A DNA stretch of 64,000 bases from Phaeobacter sp. 11ANDIMAR09 (GTDB taxonomy: Bacteria > Pseudomonadota > Alphaproteobacteria > Rhodobacterales > Rhodobacteraceae), in NCBI RefSeq assembly GCF_001294455.1, contig NZ_LIKT01000001.1, positions 124,001 through 188,000 of the forward strand. Reading direction: 5' to 3'. The position numbers and the translations under genes are program-made. How positions within the stretch are numbered: the first letter of the stretch is position 1; each line of letters starts with the position of its first letter. A model generated the notes under the pieces. That model ran no database searches and had not been told where the DNA came from. It worked only from the letters and a program-made list of their open reading frames with translations. Below, piece by piece: positions 1 through 8,888 of this stretch.

Positions 1-245
1 TCGAAGGCTGCATCGTGCGCGAAGGTTCGGTTCTAGGCATGGGCGTCTACATCGGCCAATCCACCAAGATCGTCGACCGTGAGACCGGCGAAGTCATGTA
101 TGGTGAAGTCCCGCCCTACTCCGTCGTGGTCTCCGGCTCGATGCCATCGAAGAACGGCGTCAGCCTTTATTGTGCCGTGATCGTCAAGCGCGTCGATGCA
201 AAGACCCGCTCCAAGACAGGCATCAACGATCTGCTGCGCGACTGA
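1..245 (+). CDS. dapD: 2,3,4,5-tetrahydropyridine-2,6-dicarboxylate N-succinyltransferase, C-terminal part
   Basis: This is the last ~80 codons of DapD; the start lies left of the window. DapD transfers succinyl from succinyl-CoA to tetrahydrodipicolinate in the succinylase branch of lysine/meso-DAP synthesis in the cytosol. The visible part shows the end of the left-handed beta-helix ([15 protein letters not shown]) and the family's C-terminal strand and tail ([14 protein letters not shown], then [14 protein letters not shown]). dapE, a later step of the same pathway, lies 7 kb downstream on the same strand. A hairpin follows the stop codon. The identity is secure and only the 5' part is missing. 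Confidence 0.96.
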   Translation, partial: EGCIVREGSVLGMGVYIGQSTKIVDRETGEVMYGEVPPYSVVVSGSMPSKNGVSLYCAVIVKRVDAKTRSKTGINDLLRD

Positions 246-270
246 TCTCGCTATTTTTGTTGTGACTGCT

Positions 271-305
271 GCGCGTCTCCTTGACCCCAAGGGGGCGCGC
301 TTTTT
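271..305 (+). terminator. rho-independent terminator of dapD
   Basis: A GC-rich stem (gcgcgtctcctt paired with aagggggcgcgc, with two G-T wobbles) is followed by TTTTTCTTTT. It lies 25 nt after the dapD stop and before the convergent hutD-like gene. Confidence 0.75.
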
Positions 306-314
306 CTTTTGCGG

Positions 315-866
315 TTAGATCAGTTCCAATCCTACCAGAACCGCCCGGCTCCCCGGTGCAATTTCAACCAAACCAGAGAGGTCGCCGTGCCAGCCATCGC
401 CCTGACCAAGGCAGATTTCAGCCTCCGGCAGGTCCAGCCGCAGTTTCCCAGTGAGTGCAAAAACCAAGTGCGCCCCATCGCCAAGCCTATGAGTGCCCGC
501 TTCACAAATCTGCATTTCGGGACGGATTAGGTTTGGCTCATAGATCAGATTAAAGGCTGTGCAGGGGCCCTCTTTCAGGCGCGCTTCCAGATCCAGACCA
601 CCGTCAAAATACAGCGGGTCTAGCGGTTTGGCTGAAAGGCGATAATCCCCGTTGGACAGCTGCAAACCAGCGCCTGCGACAATACAGTGAATGCGGGACA
701 GTCCGGGAAAGGTGGAAAAAGGCCCATCCTGATCAATCTGCGCCAGACTTGCCCGCCAGATCATCTGCGCCGTCCCCGCATCCCCATCCGCACGAGCCAG
801 CTCCTGAGTGGAGCCGCCTCCGTTTTTCCAGGCTTGGGGGGCAATCTGTGAAATCGAAAACCGCAT
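315..866 (-). CDS. HutD/Ves-family cupin protein
   Basis: This 183-aa protein carries the family signature near its N-terminus (WKNGGGSTQELAR, residues ~13-25) and the double-stranded beta-helix body typical of HutD/Ves proteins. HutD is often linked to histidine utilisation and Ves to cold response, but the biochemical role is unsettled, and no hut genes are visible nearby. It lies tail-to-tail with dapD and downstream of the Hint gene on the same strand, 80 nt away. The family call is firm; the function is not. It is full length for the family. Confidence 0.85.
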   Translation of the reverse strand: MRFSISQIAPQAWKNGGGSTQELARADGDAGTAQMIWRASLAQIDQDGPFSTFPGLSRIHCIVAGAGLQLSNGDYRLSAKPLDPLYFDGGLDLEARLKEGPCTAFNLIYEPNLIRPEMQICEAGTHRLGDGAHLVFALTGKLRLDLPEAEICLGQGDGWHGDLSGLVEIAPGSRAVLVGLELI

Positions 867-946
867 GATATATCCTGCAACAGCCTGTCAGCCGAGCGCA
901 GCTTTGCGCCCTTTCTCGGCCGCTCGCAAGCAGGATTTCAGGCCTA

Positions 947-2530
947 TCAGCCGGACAGTCCGGATCCGCTGAGCAAGGCGCGAGCCTCAAAGGGTTTCAG
1001 CGACAAGCGCGCGCTGGCGCCATATGCGCTCAGATCGCCGCCCATCAGTTCCAGCACCTCGGCCCGCGTGGCGCCATCAAAGCTGGCCAGGGTTTCCGCG
1101 CCGGGATGATAGCTTTCGCTCTCCAGCCCATTGCCGCAGATGATTTGGTGTTGATCAAACAGGAGATGCACATAGGTGACGGCCCTGGCATCCACCCGCC
1201 GGGTGATGCTGTGACCATTGATGAGATTCACTGCTTTGACCAGGACCTCGGAGGTGCCAAAGAGCACCTCGGCCCATTGATCCTTTAGCAGCACCCGGTG
1301 GCAGGGGGATAGCTCAAGCGCGGCATGGTCGCCCAGAGCACCAGCCGCAAACCGCACCGGAGCATCTGCCGCTTCGGCCCGACGCCGCGAGCGCCCGATC
1401 CAGCGCAGAGGCTGGGCGCCATGGTCGCGTGTCAGCACCAGATCTCCCGGCTCCAAATCTTCAATCCGAATGGGGCCATTGGGCGTTTCAATCAAGGTGC
1501 CCGCCACAAAGCAGGGCGTTGTCGTGACTTCGACAACCCCGGTGTCCGAATTCCCCAGATCGTCCTCAACCGTGTAGGTAAAGGTGGTCTCTTCGTCGCT
1601 ATCTACATCATCCTGGCCCTCGATGGTCATGGTGCCATCGGAGTTCAGCGTGATCACTTCGCCACCCGCCAGGGTCACCGTCGACCCGGACACAACCGGC
1701 TGACCATTGATTTCGGTGATTGTCAGGCTGGCCCCATCCGCATGGATGTCATTGTCCAAGACATCTAGCGTTGTCTCGCCGCCTTCCTGCACTGTCGCCT
1801 CATCATCCTGAGCGATCAATTCGGTCTGAACGGAATCACCGGCTATCAGCAGATTGGAATCGTATTTTGCATCGCCCGCATCGGCGATGCCGATCTTGAT
1901 GGTGTTCACCACATCCGGGTTGACCGGCGCCTTCAGAGTCAGCGTGACGGTGAACCCGTCCATTTCGGTGTTGTAAAGGTCATCATTCTGCGAATTGTCG
2001 ACATAGAGATTCTCGTTCGACCCGGTGTTGATGTTGTCGATGGAGATATCGCCATCGCCAATTGTCATCTCGGCCTTTACGCCATTGACCCAGACGCCCA
2101 CTGCATCGTTGAACCCCTGGTCGACATATTCCAGATACTCCTCTGAGGAGAAGGTAAACTGCATGGTCAGGGTGGAGCCGGCCGGAATGAACTCGGCTTC
2201 AAAGATGGCTGCATCATAGGTGCTGCCTCCGGCAATCGCGCTGAGATCGCTGTCACCGCTCGTGCCCATTTCTGTAGTGGTTCTGCTGGAGTCGTTCACA
2301 TCCCCACTGCTGTTGGTGATGTCGGTGGCCTGACCCGTCGACAGGATAACACCGGTATCCGAAGGCGTCACACCCGGCGCGACACTGTCGCCATCTGTGT
2401 AGATCCCCGAAGAAGACGCAGCGCCTGTATAGCTGGCGCTTTGAATGGAAATGCCATTGCCGAACATTGCCTCAGCCATTTCCTGGGCTGTTGCAGAGGT
2501 ATCAATTGGTAACTCTGAGGCGGTCGGCAT
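947..2530 (-). CDS. choice-of-anchor L / cadherin-like / Hint-domain protein (paralogue 1)
   Basis: This is a 527-aa acidic protein with three parts. Residues ~20-235 match the choice-of-anchor L region (GVILSTG, FSSEEYLEYV, GVWVNG and SNLLIAG motifs). Residues ~240-337 form a tandem-95/cadherin-like beta repeat with an LDVLDNDI motif. Residues ~338-510 are a Hint domain that begins at Cys340 (CFVAGTLIETP) and contains GDLVLTRDHG and HRVLL. There is no classical signal peptide, so export would need a type I-like or other route, which is an inference. The start has a good ribosome site (AAGAGGG, 7 nt). It is a close paralogue of the gene at 5374-6945. A Hint domain at the C-terminus suggests autoprocessing rather than an intein. 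Confidence 0.85.
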   Translation of the reverse strand: MPTASELPIDTSATAQEMAEAMFGNGISIQSASYTGAASSSGIYTDGDSVAPGVTPSDTGVILSTGQATDITNSSGDVNDSSRTTTEMGTSGDSDLSAIAGGSTYDAAIFEAEFIPAGSTLTMQFTFSSEEYLEYVDQGFNDAVGVWVNGVKAEMTIGDGDISIDNINTGSNENLYVDNSQNDDLYNTEMDGFTVTLTLKAPVNPDVVNTIKIGIADAGDAKYDSNLLIAGDSVQTELIAQDDEATVQEGGETTLDVLDNDIHADGASLTITEINGQPVVSGSTVTLAGGEVITLNSDGTMTIEGQDDVDSDEETTFTYTVEDDLGNSDTGVVEVTTTPCFVAGTLIETPNGPIRIEDLEPGDLVLTRDHGAQPLRWIGRSRRRAEAADAPVRFAAGALGDHAALELSPCHRVLLKDQWAEVLFGTSEVLVKAVNLINGHSITRRVDARAVTYVHLLFDQHQIICGNGLESESYHPGAETLASFDGATRAEVLELMGGDLSAYGASARLSLKPFEARALLSGSGLSG

Positions 2531-2727
2531 ATCGGAACCCTCTTGGATCTATGATTTCGCCTATCAAAGGCCGCGTGCCTGCGTAGGTGAAGAATCGTTT
2601 TCCCTATCTAATCAAACAGGCCTTACTGTGAGGTGAATGCTCGACAATTGACCCTCGGAGTTCCCTGCAAAACTGGATGAACTGAATTCGATTGACCCCG
2701 AGGCTCCGACAGGGCTATGGCGACGCC

Positions 2728-3075
2728 ATGGAAAAAAAGAAGATATCCCGCCAGCAGGTCTATACGCTCCTGGTTCAGATCGGTCGCAAAGAGGGCGATG
2801 GTCTACCAGAAGGTGCAACCGGGGCTGCCCTGATGATCTATGCCTCCGGCGTGGATGAGGCAGAAGCCGTGCGCGAGACCGTCGCGATCCTGAAGCAGGC
2901 AGACACGGCACCGCTGGATGTGACCGGCTATGGCACCCTGGCGGAACGCCAGGAGGAAGGCCATGAAATCGGAGAAGAAGAGCTTGCTCTGATGCAGCGC
3001 GCTCTGGAGGAAAACTCCGTGATTGTTGCTCAGATGACGCCGTTCTTTGACGGTGATCAGCCGACTTTTCACTGA
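2728..3075 (+). CDS. conserved hypothetical protein, 115 aa
   Basis: This is a small acidic, probably helical protein; I cannot assign a function. The ATG at 2728 gives an MEKKKISRQQ start. A TTG 36 nt upstream is in frame but less likely, and neither has a strong ribosome site. There are no membrane segments, signal peptide or cysteines. It is transcribed away from Hint paralogue 1 and converges on the channel gene. Composition matches the surroundings, so it does not look recently acquired. Confidence 0.65.
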   Translation: MEKKKISRQQVYTLLVQIGRKEGDGLPEGATGAALMIYASGVDEAEAVRETVAILKQADTAPLDVTGYGTLAERQEEGHEIGEEELALMQRALEENSVIVAQMTPFFDGDQPTFH

Positions 3076-3150
3076 TCTAGCAGCAAATTCTGCAACCAGG
3101 CCAGCCATCCGCGCTGGCTTGGAACAGCCGCGCGCGCAGAGCAGCCGGGC

Positions 3151-4206
3151 TTAGTTCATGCGGCCAAACCAGCTGTGGTAGAGCGCTTCATAACTACCAT
3201 CTTCCTGCATTTCCAACAGGCTGCGATTCACCTGCTCGGTCATGGCAGAGCCCTGTGGGAAGACAAAGCCGTAATATTCCCGCAAGAACACCGATCCAAT
3301 GGTGCGCCCATGCGCGCTGCCACCGTGCTGAACATAGTAATTCAGCACTGGCGCATCAAAAACCACCACGCGAATATCCCCTGCCTCAAAGGCCGCCAGT
3401 AGCTCTTCCAGGCTGTTGTAGCCCTGATAGTCGATATCGCGGCGCTGCAAAAAATTCGCCGCAGTTGAGGCCTCAATGGTGCCGGTCCGTTTGCCGTAGA
3501 GATCATTCACCGAAGTGATTGATCCGCTGATCGCCTCGACCGTCATCACGGCAGTGATCTTGGCGACAAAAATCGACACGATGAACAGCGAGGACAGCAC
3601 CAGCATCACGCCAAACACCCGCCCGACGGCCGTACGGGGCACCCGCTCCTCAAAGCCGCCATTCACGACCAGATTGAGCGCCCACCAAAACGACGGGAAC
3701 CAGGCCTCTTTGAGCGGGCGGTCAAAATAAGGCTGGGCACGGCGTTCCAGAGCCCACATGAACATGCCGCCCACCATAAGCAGCAGAAAGGCGAGGCCAA
3801 TGGCCAGGGCAAGATCCCAGGACATCAAGGCATTGACCAGGGAGGGCTCGCTCACATCGTCCACATGAACCAGAATCTGCAGGCCGCTCTCGAACACCGG
3901 CTGGCTGAAATCCATCTCGGCTTCGCGGGCTGCGGTGATCGAGATATTCGCAGCCGCCAGATCCACCTCGGCGTCGCGCACCCCCGACAACATATCCGAA
4001 AAGCTGTCCTTGCGATGGATTACGAGCTCCCAGTCCAGGCGTTTGGAGATCTCGCGCAAGAGCTCAATGGAGAAACCGGTCTCGCGGCCCTTTTCAATCA
4101 TTGAAAAGGGAGGGCGTGTCACCGTGTTGACTTCCACGACCTGCGCCGCCAGCACATTGCTCCAAAGCAGGAAGAGAAACGGGGTGATCAAGCGAAGAGC
4201 GCGCAA
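3151..4206 (-). CDS. prokaryotic ionotropic glutamate receptor-like channel with a noncanonical pore
   Basis: This 351-aa protein has the layout of bacterial GluR0-type receptors: signal peptide (~1-21), first lobe of a periplasmic solute-binding fold (~24-122), membrane helix (~129-153), re-entrant pore segment (~168-189), second membrane helix (~192-221), then the rest of the binding lobe (~223-350). Ligand-binding motifs include RPPFSM and the AAANISIT strand. K+-selective homologues carry TVGYG(D) in the pore; here the aligned residues (182-187) are NGGFEE. The ligand is probably an amino acid, which is inferred. The gene stands alone with no transporter partners, so a gated channel is more likely than an ABC binding protein. 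Ion selectivity cannot be read from the sequence. Confidence 0.82.
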   Translation of the reverse strand: MRALRLITPFLFLLWSNVLAAQVVEVNTVTRPPFSMIEKGRETGFSIELLREISKRLDWELVIHRKDSFSDMLSGVRDAEVDLAAANISITAAREAEMDFSQPVFESGLQILVHVDDVSEPSLVNALMSWDLALAIGLAFLLLMVGGMFMWALERRAQPYFDRPLKEAWFPSFWWALNLVVNGGFEERVPRTAVGRVFGVMLVLSSLFIVSIFVAKITAVMTVEAISGSITSVNDLYGKRTGTIEASTAANFLQRRDIDYQGYNSLEELLAAFEAGDIRVVVFDAPVLNYYVQHGGSAHGRTIGSVFLREYYGFVFPQGSAMTEQVNRSLLEMQEDGSYEALYHSWFGRMN

Positions 4207-4283
4207 ATCAAGACCTCAGGACCAGATACAACATTTCTGAAACTGTCTAAGTTGTTCATCTCGTTCAGGCAAGCGCGAAGGCG

Positions 4284-5369
4284 TCAGGCCACGCGCCGCT
4301 CTGCCAGAACTGCCGCGTCAAATGCTCCCAGCACCGGATATCTTGGCGGGCCATGTTCTGGCAGGGTCGCCCGCTCCACATTGGCCAATTGGCTGGCCCC
4401 AAGACGGGTGGCATCGCGGCGCAGGCTGCCAAGGTATAGACTCTCCAAAACCGAACCCGCCACCAGCAGCGGCGCGTGATCGGGCAGCACCAGTTGAGTG
4501 TACCGGGTGGTCAGCCCCCGGGCCTGCCCCGGTGTCGCCACAGGGGTACCCAACAGATGGCGCACGGGCACCAGAACTGCGGGCCGTCCAAACAAGTATT
4601 CCACTTCACTGCCGCTCAACACGACACGCTGTGAGGCCGAAACCTGGAGCGATTGCTGCAAACCGAAGTAGGGCGCGCGCAGGAGAACAGGCCGAAAGAT
4701 CCCCAGGGCCGGCACTTCCCGGTGCAACACATGCAGGACCGGCAGGCTGTCGCCCGTTTCGCTCAGCACCAGATCCCCGCGCTGCAGGGTTTCAACAGGG
4801 CGATACCCCAGAGGGGTCGCCACCTGGCTTGCCGGATCAAGTCCGGGCATCGGCCCCAGGGGCTCCAGCCTGTCCGATATCGCCATGTAGCTCAGCGCCG
4901 CAGCGGTAAAGCGTAGCGGTCCGCAAGAGACCAGAGTTTTCAGATCCTGATAGCGCCAGGGACGCGGCGGGGGCAGCCGGGTGATCTGCACCCGATCACT
5001 GTCGGCACGTTCCAGGCCCAGGCGCGCATAGCCCGCCAAACTGTCCCAGGCATAGGTCAGCCTGACCTGTCCGGCGCGCCCGGATCCGCTGGGGTTCAGC
5101 GTCGCATGAGACAGGCTGCCCGCCTGTTGCAAGACCAGACTCACCCCGCCACCGGGCACCGCCTGAAGCCTCAAATCTATGGGCCAGTCGCCTCCCTGGG
5201 CAAACATCACCAGTGGTTCCGGCCTGCGCGTGTCGGGGATCGCCATCTCGATCACCAAGGTGCCGCGCAGCATCAAGGCGTCACCGCCCCCAGCAGCCTG
5301 CATGGCCTGCACCAGACCGGACAGGTCGGACCCGCCGCCCTCCAGATCGTTGATGCCCAGCCAGCCCAT
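4284..5369 (-). CDS. Hint-domain-like protein lacking the catalytic cysteine
   Basis: This 361-aa protein starts at an ATG 4 nt after the upstream stop codon; an in-frame start at 5411 would overlap the upstream gene. The N-terminal half (~15-140) looks like a beta-sandwich of unknown type. The C-terminal half aligns with Hint domains (VATPLGYRPVETLQRGDLVLS, then SASQRVVLSG, VPVRHLLG, and LVLPDHAPLLVAG, where Hint paralogues have LLFDQHQ), but the position of the nucleophilic Cys is replaced (GLDPASQVATP). It should therefore be unable to do Cys-dependent self-cleavage. Tight coupling to the 523-aa Hint gene suggests the two are made together. Confidence 0.72.
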   Translation of the reverse strand: MGWLGINDLEGGGSDLSGLVQAMQAAGGGDALMLRGTLVIEMAIPDTRRPEPLVMFAQGGDWPIDLRLQAVPGGGVSLVLQQAGSLSHATLNPSGSGRAGQVRLTYAWDSLAGYARLGLERADSDRVQITRLPPPRPWRYQDLKTLVSCGPLRFTAAALSYMAISDRLEPLGPMPGLDPASQVATPLGYRPVETLQRGDLVLSETGDSLPVLHVLHREVPALGIFRPVLLRAPYFGLQQSLQVSASQRVVLSGSEVEYLFGRPAVLVPVRHLLGTPVATPGQARGLTTRYTQLVLPDHAPLLVAGSVLESLYLGSLRRDATRLGASQLANVERATLPEHGPPRYPVLGAFDAAVLAERRVA

Positions 5370-5373
5370 CGGT

Positions 5374-6945
5374 TCAGGCGGCCTGCAGTGCAGCAAGCAG
5401 CTTGCCTTCAAACCCCTTCAACCCCGGTCGAGCAGAGGCACCATAGCCAAGGCCCGTCTCTGGGTCGAGCTCGGGGAACAGCGCATAGATCTCTTGCAGG
5501 ACAGGCTGTTCAAACAGCTGTCCGGTCTGCGGCCCTGGTAGGAAGCTCTCGGTCGCGAGCCCTTCGGAATAGATGACCTGATGCTGATCAAACAACAGAT
5601 GAACATAGGTGACCTCGCCGCCAAACTGGCGAGAGACGTTGCCGCCGTTCAGCAGATCCTTGGCCGCCACCAGAACCTCTCCCTCCCCAAAGAGCAGCTC
5701 GGCATAGGCGTCGCGCAACAGGATCCGGTGTTGCGGAGACACCATCAGATCGCGATGCGAGCCAAAACTGCCTTCACGGATCAGAATCGGAGCAAAATCA
5801 CCCTCGGCGGTCACGGTGCGGGAGCCAATCCAGCGCAGGGGCTGCGCCCCGTGATCCCGTGTTGTCACCAGATCTCCAGGGTGCAGATCCTCAACCCGGA
5901 CTTCTCCGCCCGGCGTGCGGATCATGGTTCCCGCCACAAAGCAGGGGATCGAACTGGCATTCACAAAGCCGGTGTCGCTGTTTGTCCCGTTGCTGGCAGT
6001 ATAGGTGAAATTGAAATCTTCGATATCCCCATCGCCATGCAGCGTCAGAGTGCCATCACCGTTCACCTCGACCTGCTGACCTGTGGTCAGCGTTACCACC
6101 GAGCCCGCCGTAACGGCCACACCGTTGACATGGGTTACCGTCAGAACCCCGCCCGAGGTACTGACATCATTGGCCAGAACATCAACAACCTTGCTGCCAT
6201 CCGCCGCCACATGGGTCACATCTGTCGTTGCGACCAGATTGGTCTGCACCGAATTCCCGGCAATCAGCAAATTACTGTCATAGCTGCTGTCACCTACATC
6301 GGCGATCCCGATGCGGATGTCGTTCACCACACCGGGATTGACAGTCATGGTCAAAGTCATGGTGACGGTCAGGCCGTCCATCTCTGTGTTGAAATCGTCG
6401 CCGGTATTGTCGAGGTAAAGGTTCTCATTGATCGAGGCGCTGATATTGCCCGGATTGGCGGTGCCGCCGCTCACATCCATCTCAACAATCGAGCCATTTA
6501 CCCAAACGGCCACCACATCCTGATAGACCGAATTTTGATACTCCGGGAACTCTTCAGAGGAAAAAACAAACTCCATGGTCAGGACCGAGCTGTCGGGCAC
6601 AAAGCTCACATCCAGATAGGAGGCATCATAGGTTCTGGCACCCGCCGCAGCGTTGAAATCGGAGTTGTTGTTTTCGCCGCTTGTATTGCGCGAGGTATTG
6701 GTCGCCCGGTTCGGATCACCGCTGGAATTGGTAAAGCTGTTGGCCCGCCCGGTTGACAGAATAACGCCTGTATCACCCGGAGTCGCACCCGGTGCCAGGG
6801 CATCCCCATTCGAATAGATCGCCGATGACCGATTGTCGCCGGTGTAATCGGCGCTGACCACGGTGACACCGTCGCCAAAAATCTCTTCGGCCATCTCGGT
6901 GGCTGTTGCGCCGGTATCATATCCCAGCTCTGCTGCTGTCGCCAT
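5374..6945 (-). CDS. choice-of-anchor L / cadherin-like / Hint-domain protein (paralogue 2)
   Basis: This 523-aa protein starts at MATAAELGYD, matching the start of paralogue 1 (MPTASELPID) and preceded by a GAGG ribosome site; a longer frame to 7053 is less likely. Its order is choice-of-anchor L (~20-230, with FSSEEFPEYQ and VWVNG), a bacterial Ig/cadherin-like segment (~240-330), and a Hint domain from Cys335 (CFVAGTMIRTP) with TRDHGAQPLRWIG and LLFDQHQ. It is acidic, Asn/Thr/Asp-rich and lacks a Sec signal, as expected of a secreted surface protein (inferred). It is cotranscribed with the Cys-less Hint gene downstream. A CtrA-like box lies ~155 nt upstream. Confidence 0.85.
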   Translation of the reverse strand: MATAAELGYDTGATATEMAEEIFGDGVTVVSADYTGDNRSSAIYSNGDALAPGATPGDTGVILSTGRANSFTNSSGDPNRATNTSRNTSGENNNSDFNAAAGARTYDASYLDVSFVPDSSVLTMEFVFSSEEFPEYQNSVYQDVVAVWVNGSIVEMDVSGGTANPGNISASINENLYLDNTGDDFNTEMDGLTVTMTLTMTVNPGVVNDIRIGIADVGDSSYDSNLLIAGNSVQTNLVATTDVTHVAADGSKVVDVLANDVSTSGGVLTVTHVNGVAVTAGSVVTLTTGQQVEVNGDGTLTLHGDGDIEDFNFTYTASNGTNSDTGFVNASSIPCFVAGTMIRTPGGEVRVEDLHPGDLVTTRDHGAQPLRWIGSRTVTAEGDFAPILIREGSFGSHRDLMVSPQHRILLRDAYAELLFGEGEVLVAAKDLLNGGNVSRQFGGEVTYVHLLFDQHQVIYSEGLATESFLPGPQTGQLFEQPVLQEIYALFPELDPETGLGYGASARPGLKGFEGKLLAALQAA

Positions 6946-7320
6946 TTGCCTCGCCCCAATCCTCAATTGGAGAGACACATCACCTGTCACGCCACAGCAG
7001 AGTCCCAGTGTGCGCCCGAGCCTTGTTTGGCCCTTTTGTTTTGGCAAACCCACTTTGTGGTGTTTTGCGCTCTGGTGACCTGCCTCTGGTCTTATTTACT
7101 AATAATTTCTTAACACGGGTTTTTGCGCAGAGTCATCCGGGAAGTTTTGCCAAAGCCAAAACGCAGCTTTTACGCCACAAATGCCAGCCCCAAGCGGTCC
7201 GGCCTACTGCATCTTGCCACCGCAGGATCTGGCCGCATTTGCACGGGATCACAAAGCGCGCTAAACCCCTAAAAACCTTAGTCCAGGTGACAGATTTCAG
7301 CGCCACACAGGAGCAGCCCC
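6946..7320. other. 375-nt divergent intergenic region between Hint paralogue 2 and dapE
   Basis: No credible gene is seen here. The middle (about 7080-7115) is AT-rich, unlike its flanks, and is the likely promoter zone for both directions. It holds the CtrA-like box described separately. The last 15 nt carry the dapE ribosome site (CAGGAGC). No hairpin terminator was seen. Confidence 0.6.
7099..7114. promoter_or_regulatory. CtrA-like box (CTAA-N7-TTAAC)
   Basis: One mismatch to the alphaproteobacterial CtrA consensus TTAA-N7-TTAAC, with exact 7-nt spacing. It sits in the divergent region ~155 nt before Hint paralogue 2 and ~207 nt before dapE. The Hint gene is the likelier target, by inference. 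The surrounding AT-richness raises the odds of a chance match. Confidence 0.4.
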
Positions 7321-8466
7321 ATGCCCCCTATCGACCCGATCCAACTCACCGCAGATCTGATCCGATGCCCCTCGGTCACCCCAGAAGAGGGCGGCGCCCT
7401 GCAGCTGTTGGACGAGCTGCTGACCCAGGCCGGATTTGCCTGCACCCGCGTAGATCGCGGCGGCATTGCCAACCTCTTTGCCCGCTGGGGCGACAAGGGC
7501 CATGCCCGCAGTTTTGGCTTTAACGGCCACACCGATGTGGTGCCCCTGGGGGATGAGGCCGCCTGGACCATGCCCCCTTTTGGGGCCGAGATTAAGGAGG
7601 GCGTGATGTATGGCCGGGGTACCACGGATATGAAGTCCGGGGTTGCGGCCTTTGCCGCTGCCGCCATTGATTTTGTCACAGATACCCCTCCCGATGGCGC
7701 CGTCATCCTGACCATAACCGGCGACGAAGAGGGCGATGCCATTGATGGCACCACTGCTTTGCTCGACCATATGGAGGCCACGGGAGAGGCCATGGATGTC
7801 TGCTTGGTCGGGGAACCCACCTGCCCCAATACCATGGGCGAAATGATCAAGATCGGCCGTCGTGGCTCGATGACCGCCTGGTTCACTGTGACGGGCAAAC
7901 AGGGGCACTCTGCCTACCCGCACCGCGCCAATAACCCGCTGAACGCCATGGCGCGGCTGATGGATCGCCTCGCCAGTCACGAGCTGGATCAGGGCACCGA
8001 GCATTTTGATGCCTCAACCCTGGCGGTTGTGACCATCGACACCGGAAACCCTGCTACCAATGTGATCCCGGCCCAGAGCAGCGCAACGGTGAATATCCGC
8101 TTCAATGACAGCCATAGCGGGGCCAGTCTCAGTGCCTGGCTACAGGAAGAAGTCGACCGAGTCACAACCGAGTTCGGTGTCGCGGTCGGCATGACCATCA
8201 AGATCTCCGGCGAGAGCTTTATCACCCCGCCCGGCGCCCTGTCCGATCTGGTAGCAGCAGCCGTTGAAGCCGAGACAGGCCTTGCGCCCGAGCTGTCGAC
8301 CACGGGCGGCACTTCGGATGCGCGCTTTGTCAAACACCACTGCCCGGTTGTGGAGTTTGGCCTGGTTGGCAAAACCATGCACCAGGTCGATGAATGCGTA
8401 CCGGTTGAGCAGATCACCCAGCTGAAATCCATCTACACCCGCATCCTGAAAGACTACTTTGCATGA
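7321..8466 (+). CDS. dapE: succinyl-diaminopimelate desuccinylase
   Basis: This 381-aa M20 metallohydrolase hydrolyses N-succinyl-LL-2,6-diaminopimelate to LL-DAP and succinate in lysine and peptidoglycan synthesis. The metal and catalytic motifs are visible: GHTDVVP (His ligand, ~74-80), [10 protein letters not shown] (bridging Asp), GDEEGDA (general base and ligand Glu), [13 protein letters not shown], and the late His ligand in GKTMHQVDE. Length is normal. The start has a CAGGAGC ribosome site. It overlaps the GNAT gene by ATGA, forming a three-gene coupled run. The dimerisation lid domain (~180-290) is intact. Confidence 0.97.
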   Translation: MPPIDPIQLTADLIRCPSVTPEEGGALQLLDELLTQAGFACTRVDRGGIANLFARWGDKGHARSFGFNGHTDVVPLGDEAAWTMPPFGAEIKEGVMYGRGTTDMKSGVAAFAAAAIDFVTDTPPDGAVILTITGDEEGDAIDGTTALLDHMEATGEAMDVCLVGEPTCPNTMGEMIKIGRRGSMTAWFTVTGKQGHSAYPHRANNPLNAMARLMDRLASHELDQGTEHFDASTLAVVTIDTGNPATNVIPAQSSATVNIRFNDSHSGASLSAWLQEEVDRVTTEFGVAVGMTIKISGESFITPPGALSDLVAAAVEAETGLAPELSTTGGTSDARFVKHHCPVVEFGLVGKTMHQVDECVPVEQITQLKSIYTRILKDYFA

Positions 8467-8888
8467 GCACCTCCATCGCCGTGACCCAGGATTTTGAAGC
8501 CTGCCTTGCCCTGCGCCATACCGTTTTTGTGCAAGAGCAGGGTGTGCCTATTGAGGAAGAACAGGATGCGCTGGATGCAACGGCGACCCATCTGATGGCA
8601 CGCGACGGCGACACCCCGGTGGGGACTGCGCGCATTCTGTTTCAGGAGGGCACGGCCAAGGTCGGGCGGGTCTGCGTGCTGGAACGCGCCCGTGGCACCG
8701 GGCTCGGCGCTGATATCATCCGCGCCACTGTCGATATTGCCCGCGAAACACCCGGCATCTCTCGTGTCAAACTGGGGGCCCAGATTCAGGCGCTTGGTTT
8801 TTATGAAAAGCTCGGTTTTCAAGCCTTTGGCCCTATCTATGATGACGCGGGCATTGATCACCGCGACATGGTGCTGGAGCTGGCGTGA
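8463..8888 (+). CDS. GNAT-family N-acetyltransferase (ElaA-like)
   Basis: This 141-aa protein is a single GNAT fold. It opens with [13 protein letters not shown], continues with [19 protein letters not shown], which contains the acetyl-CoA pyrophosphate loop (R/Q-x-x-G-x-G/A type, ~75-86), and ends with [15 protein letters not shown], a classic GNAT C-terminal motif. The acceptor substrate is unknown. It overlaps dapE at its start and the DUF2064 gene at its end by 4 nt each, so the three are probably translated together; no link to lysine synthesis can be read from the sequence. Confidence 0.88.
   Translation: MSTSIAVTQDFEACLALRHTVFVQEQGVPIEEEQDALDATATHLMARDGDTPVGTARILFQEGTAKVGRVCVLERARGTGLGADIIRATVDIARETPGISRVKLGAQIQALGFYEKLGFQAFGPIYDDAGIDHRDMVLELA

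Noticed and set aside
947-1540. Intein in the Hint-domain proteins
   Set aside because: There is no downstream extein and no C-terminal His-Asn splice motif; the host domains are surface-type repeats, so a C-terminal autoprocessing Hint fits better.
3096-3122. Hairpin after the small hypothetical gene
   Set aside because: CCAGGCCAGC/GCTGGCTTGG can pair, but there is no U-tract and the stem has mismatches, so a terminator is not well supported.
5581-6756. Plus-strand open frame (about 390 codons) opposite Hint paralogue 2
   Set aside because: Antisense shadow of a gene with strong domain evidence, rich in His/Gln/Arg as expected for such a shadow.
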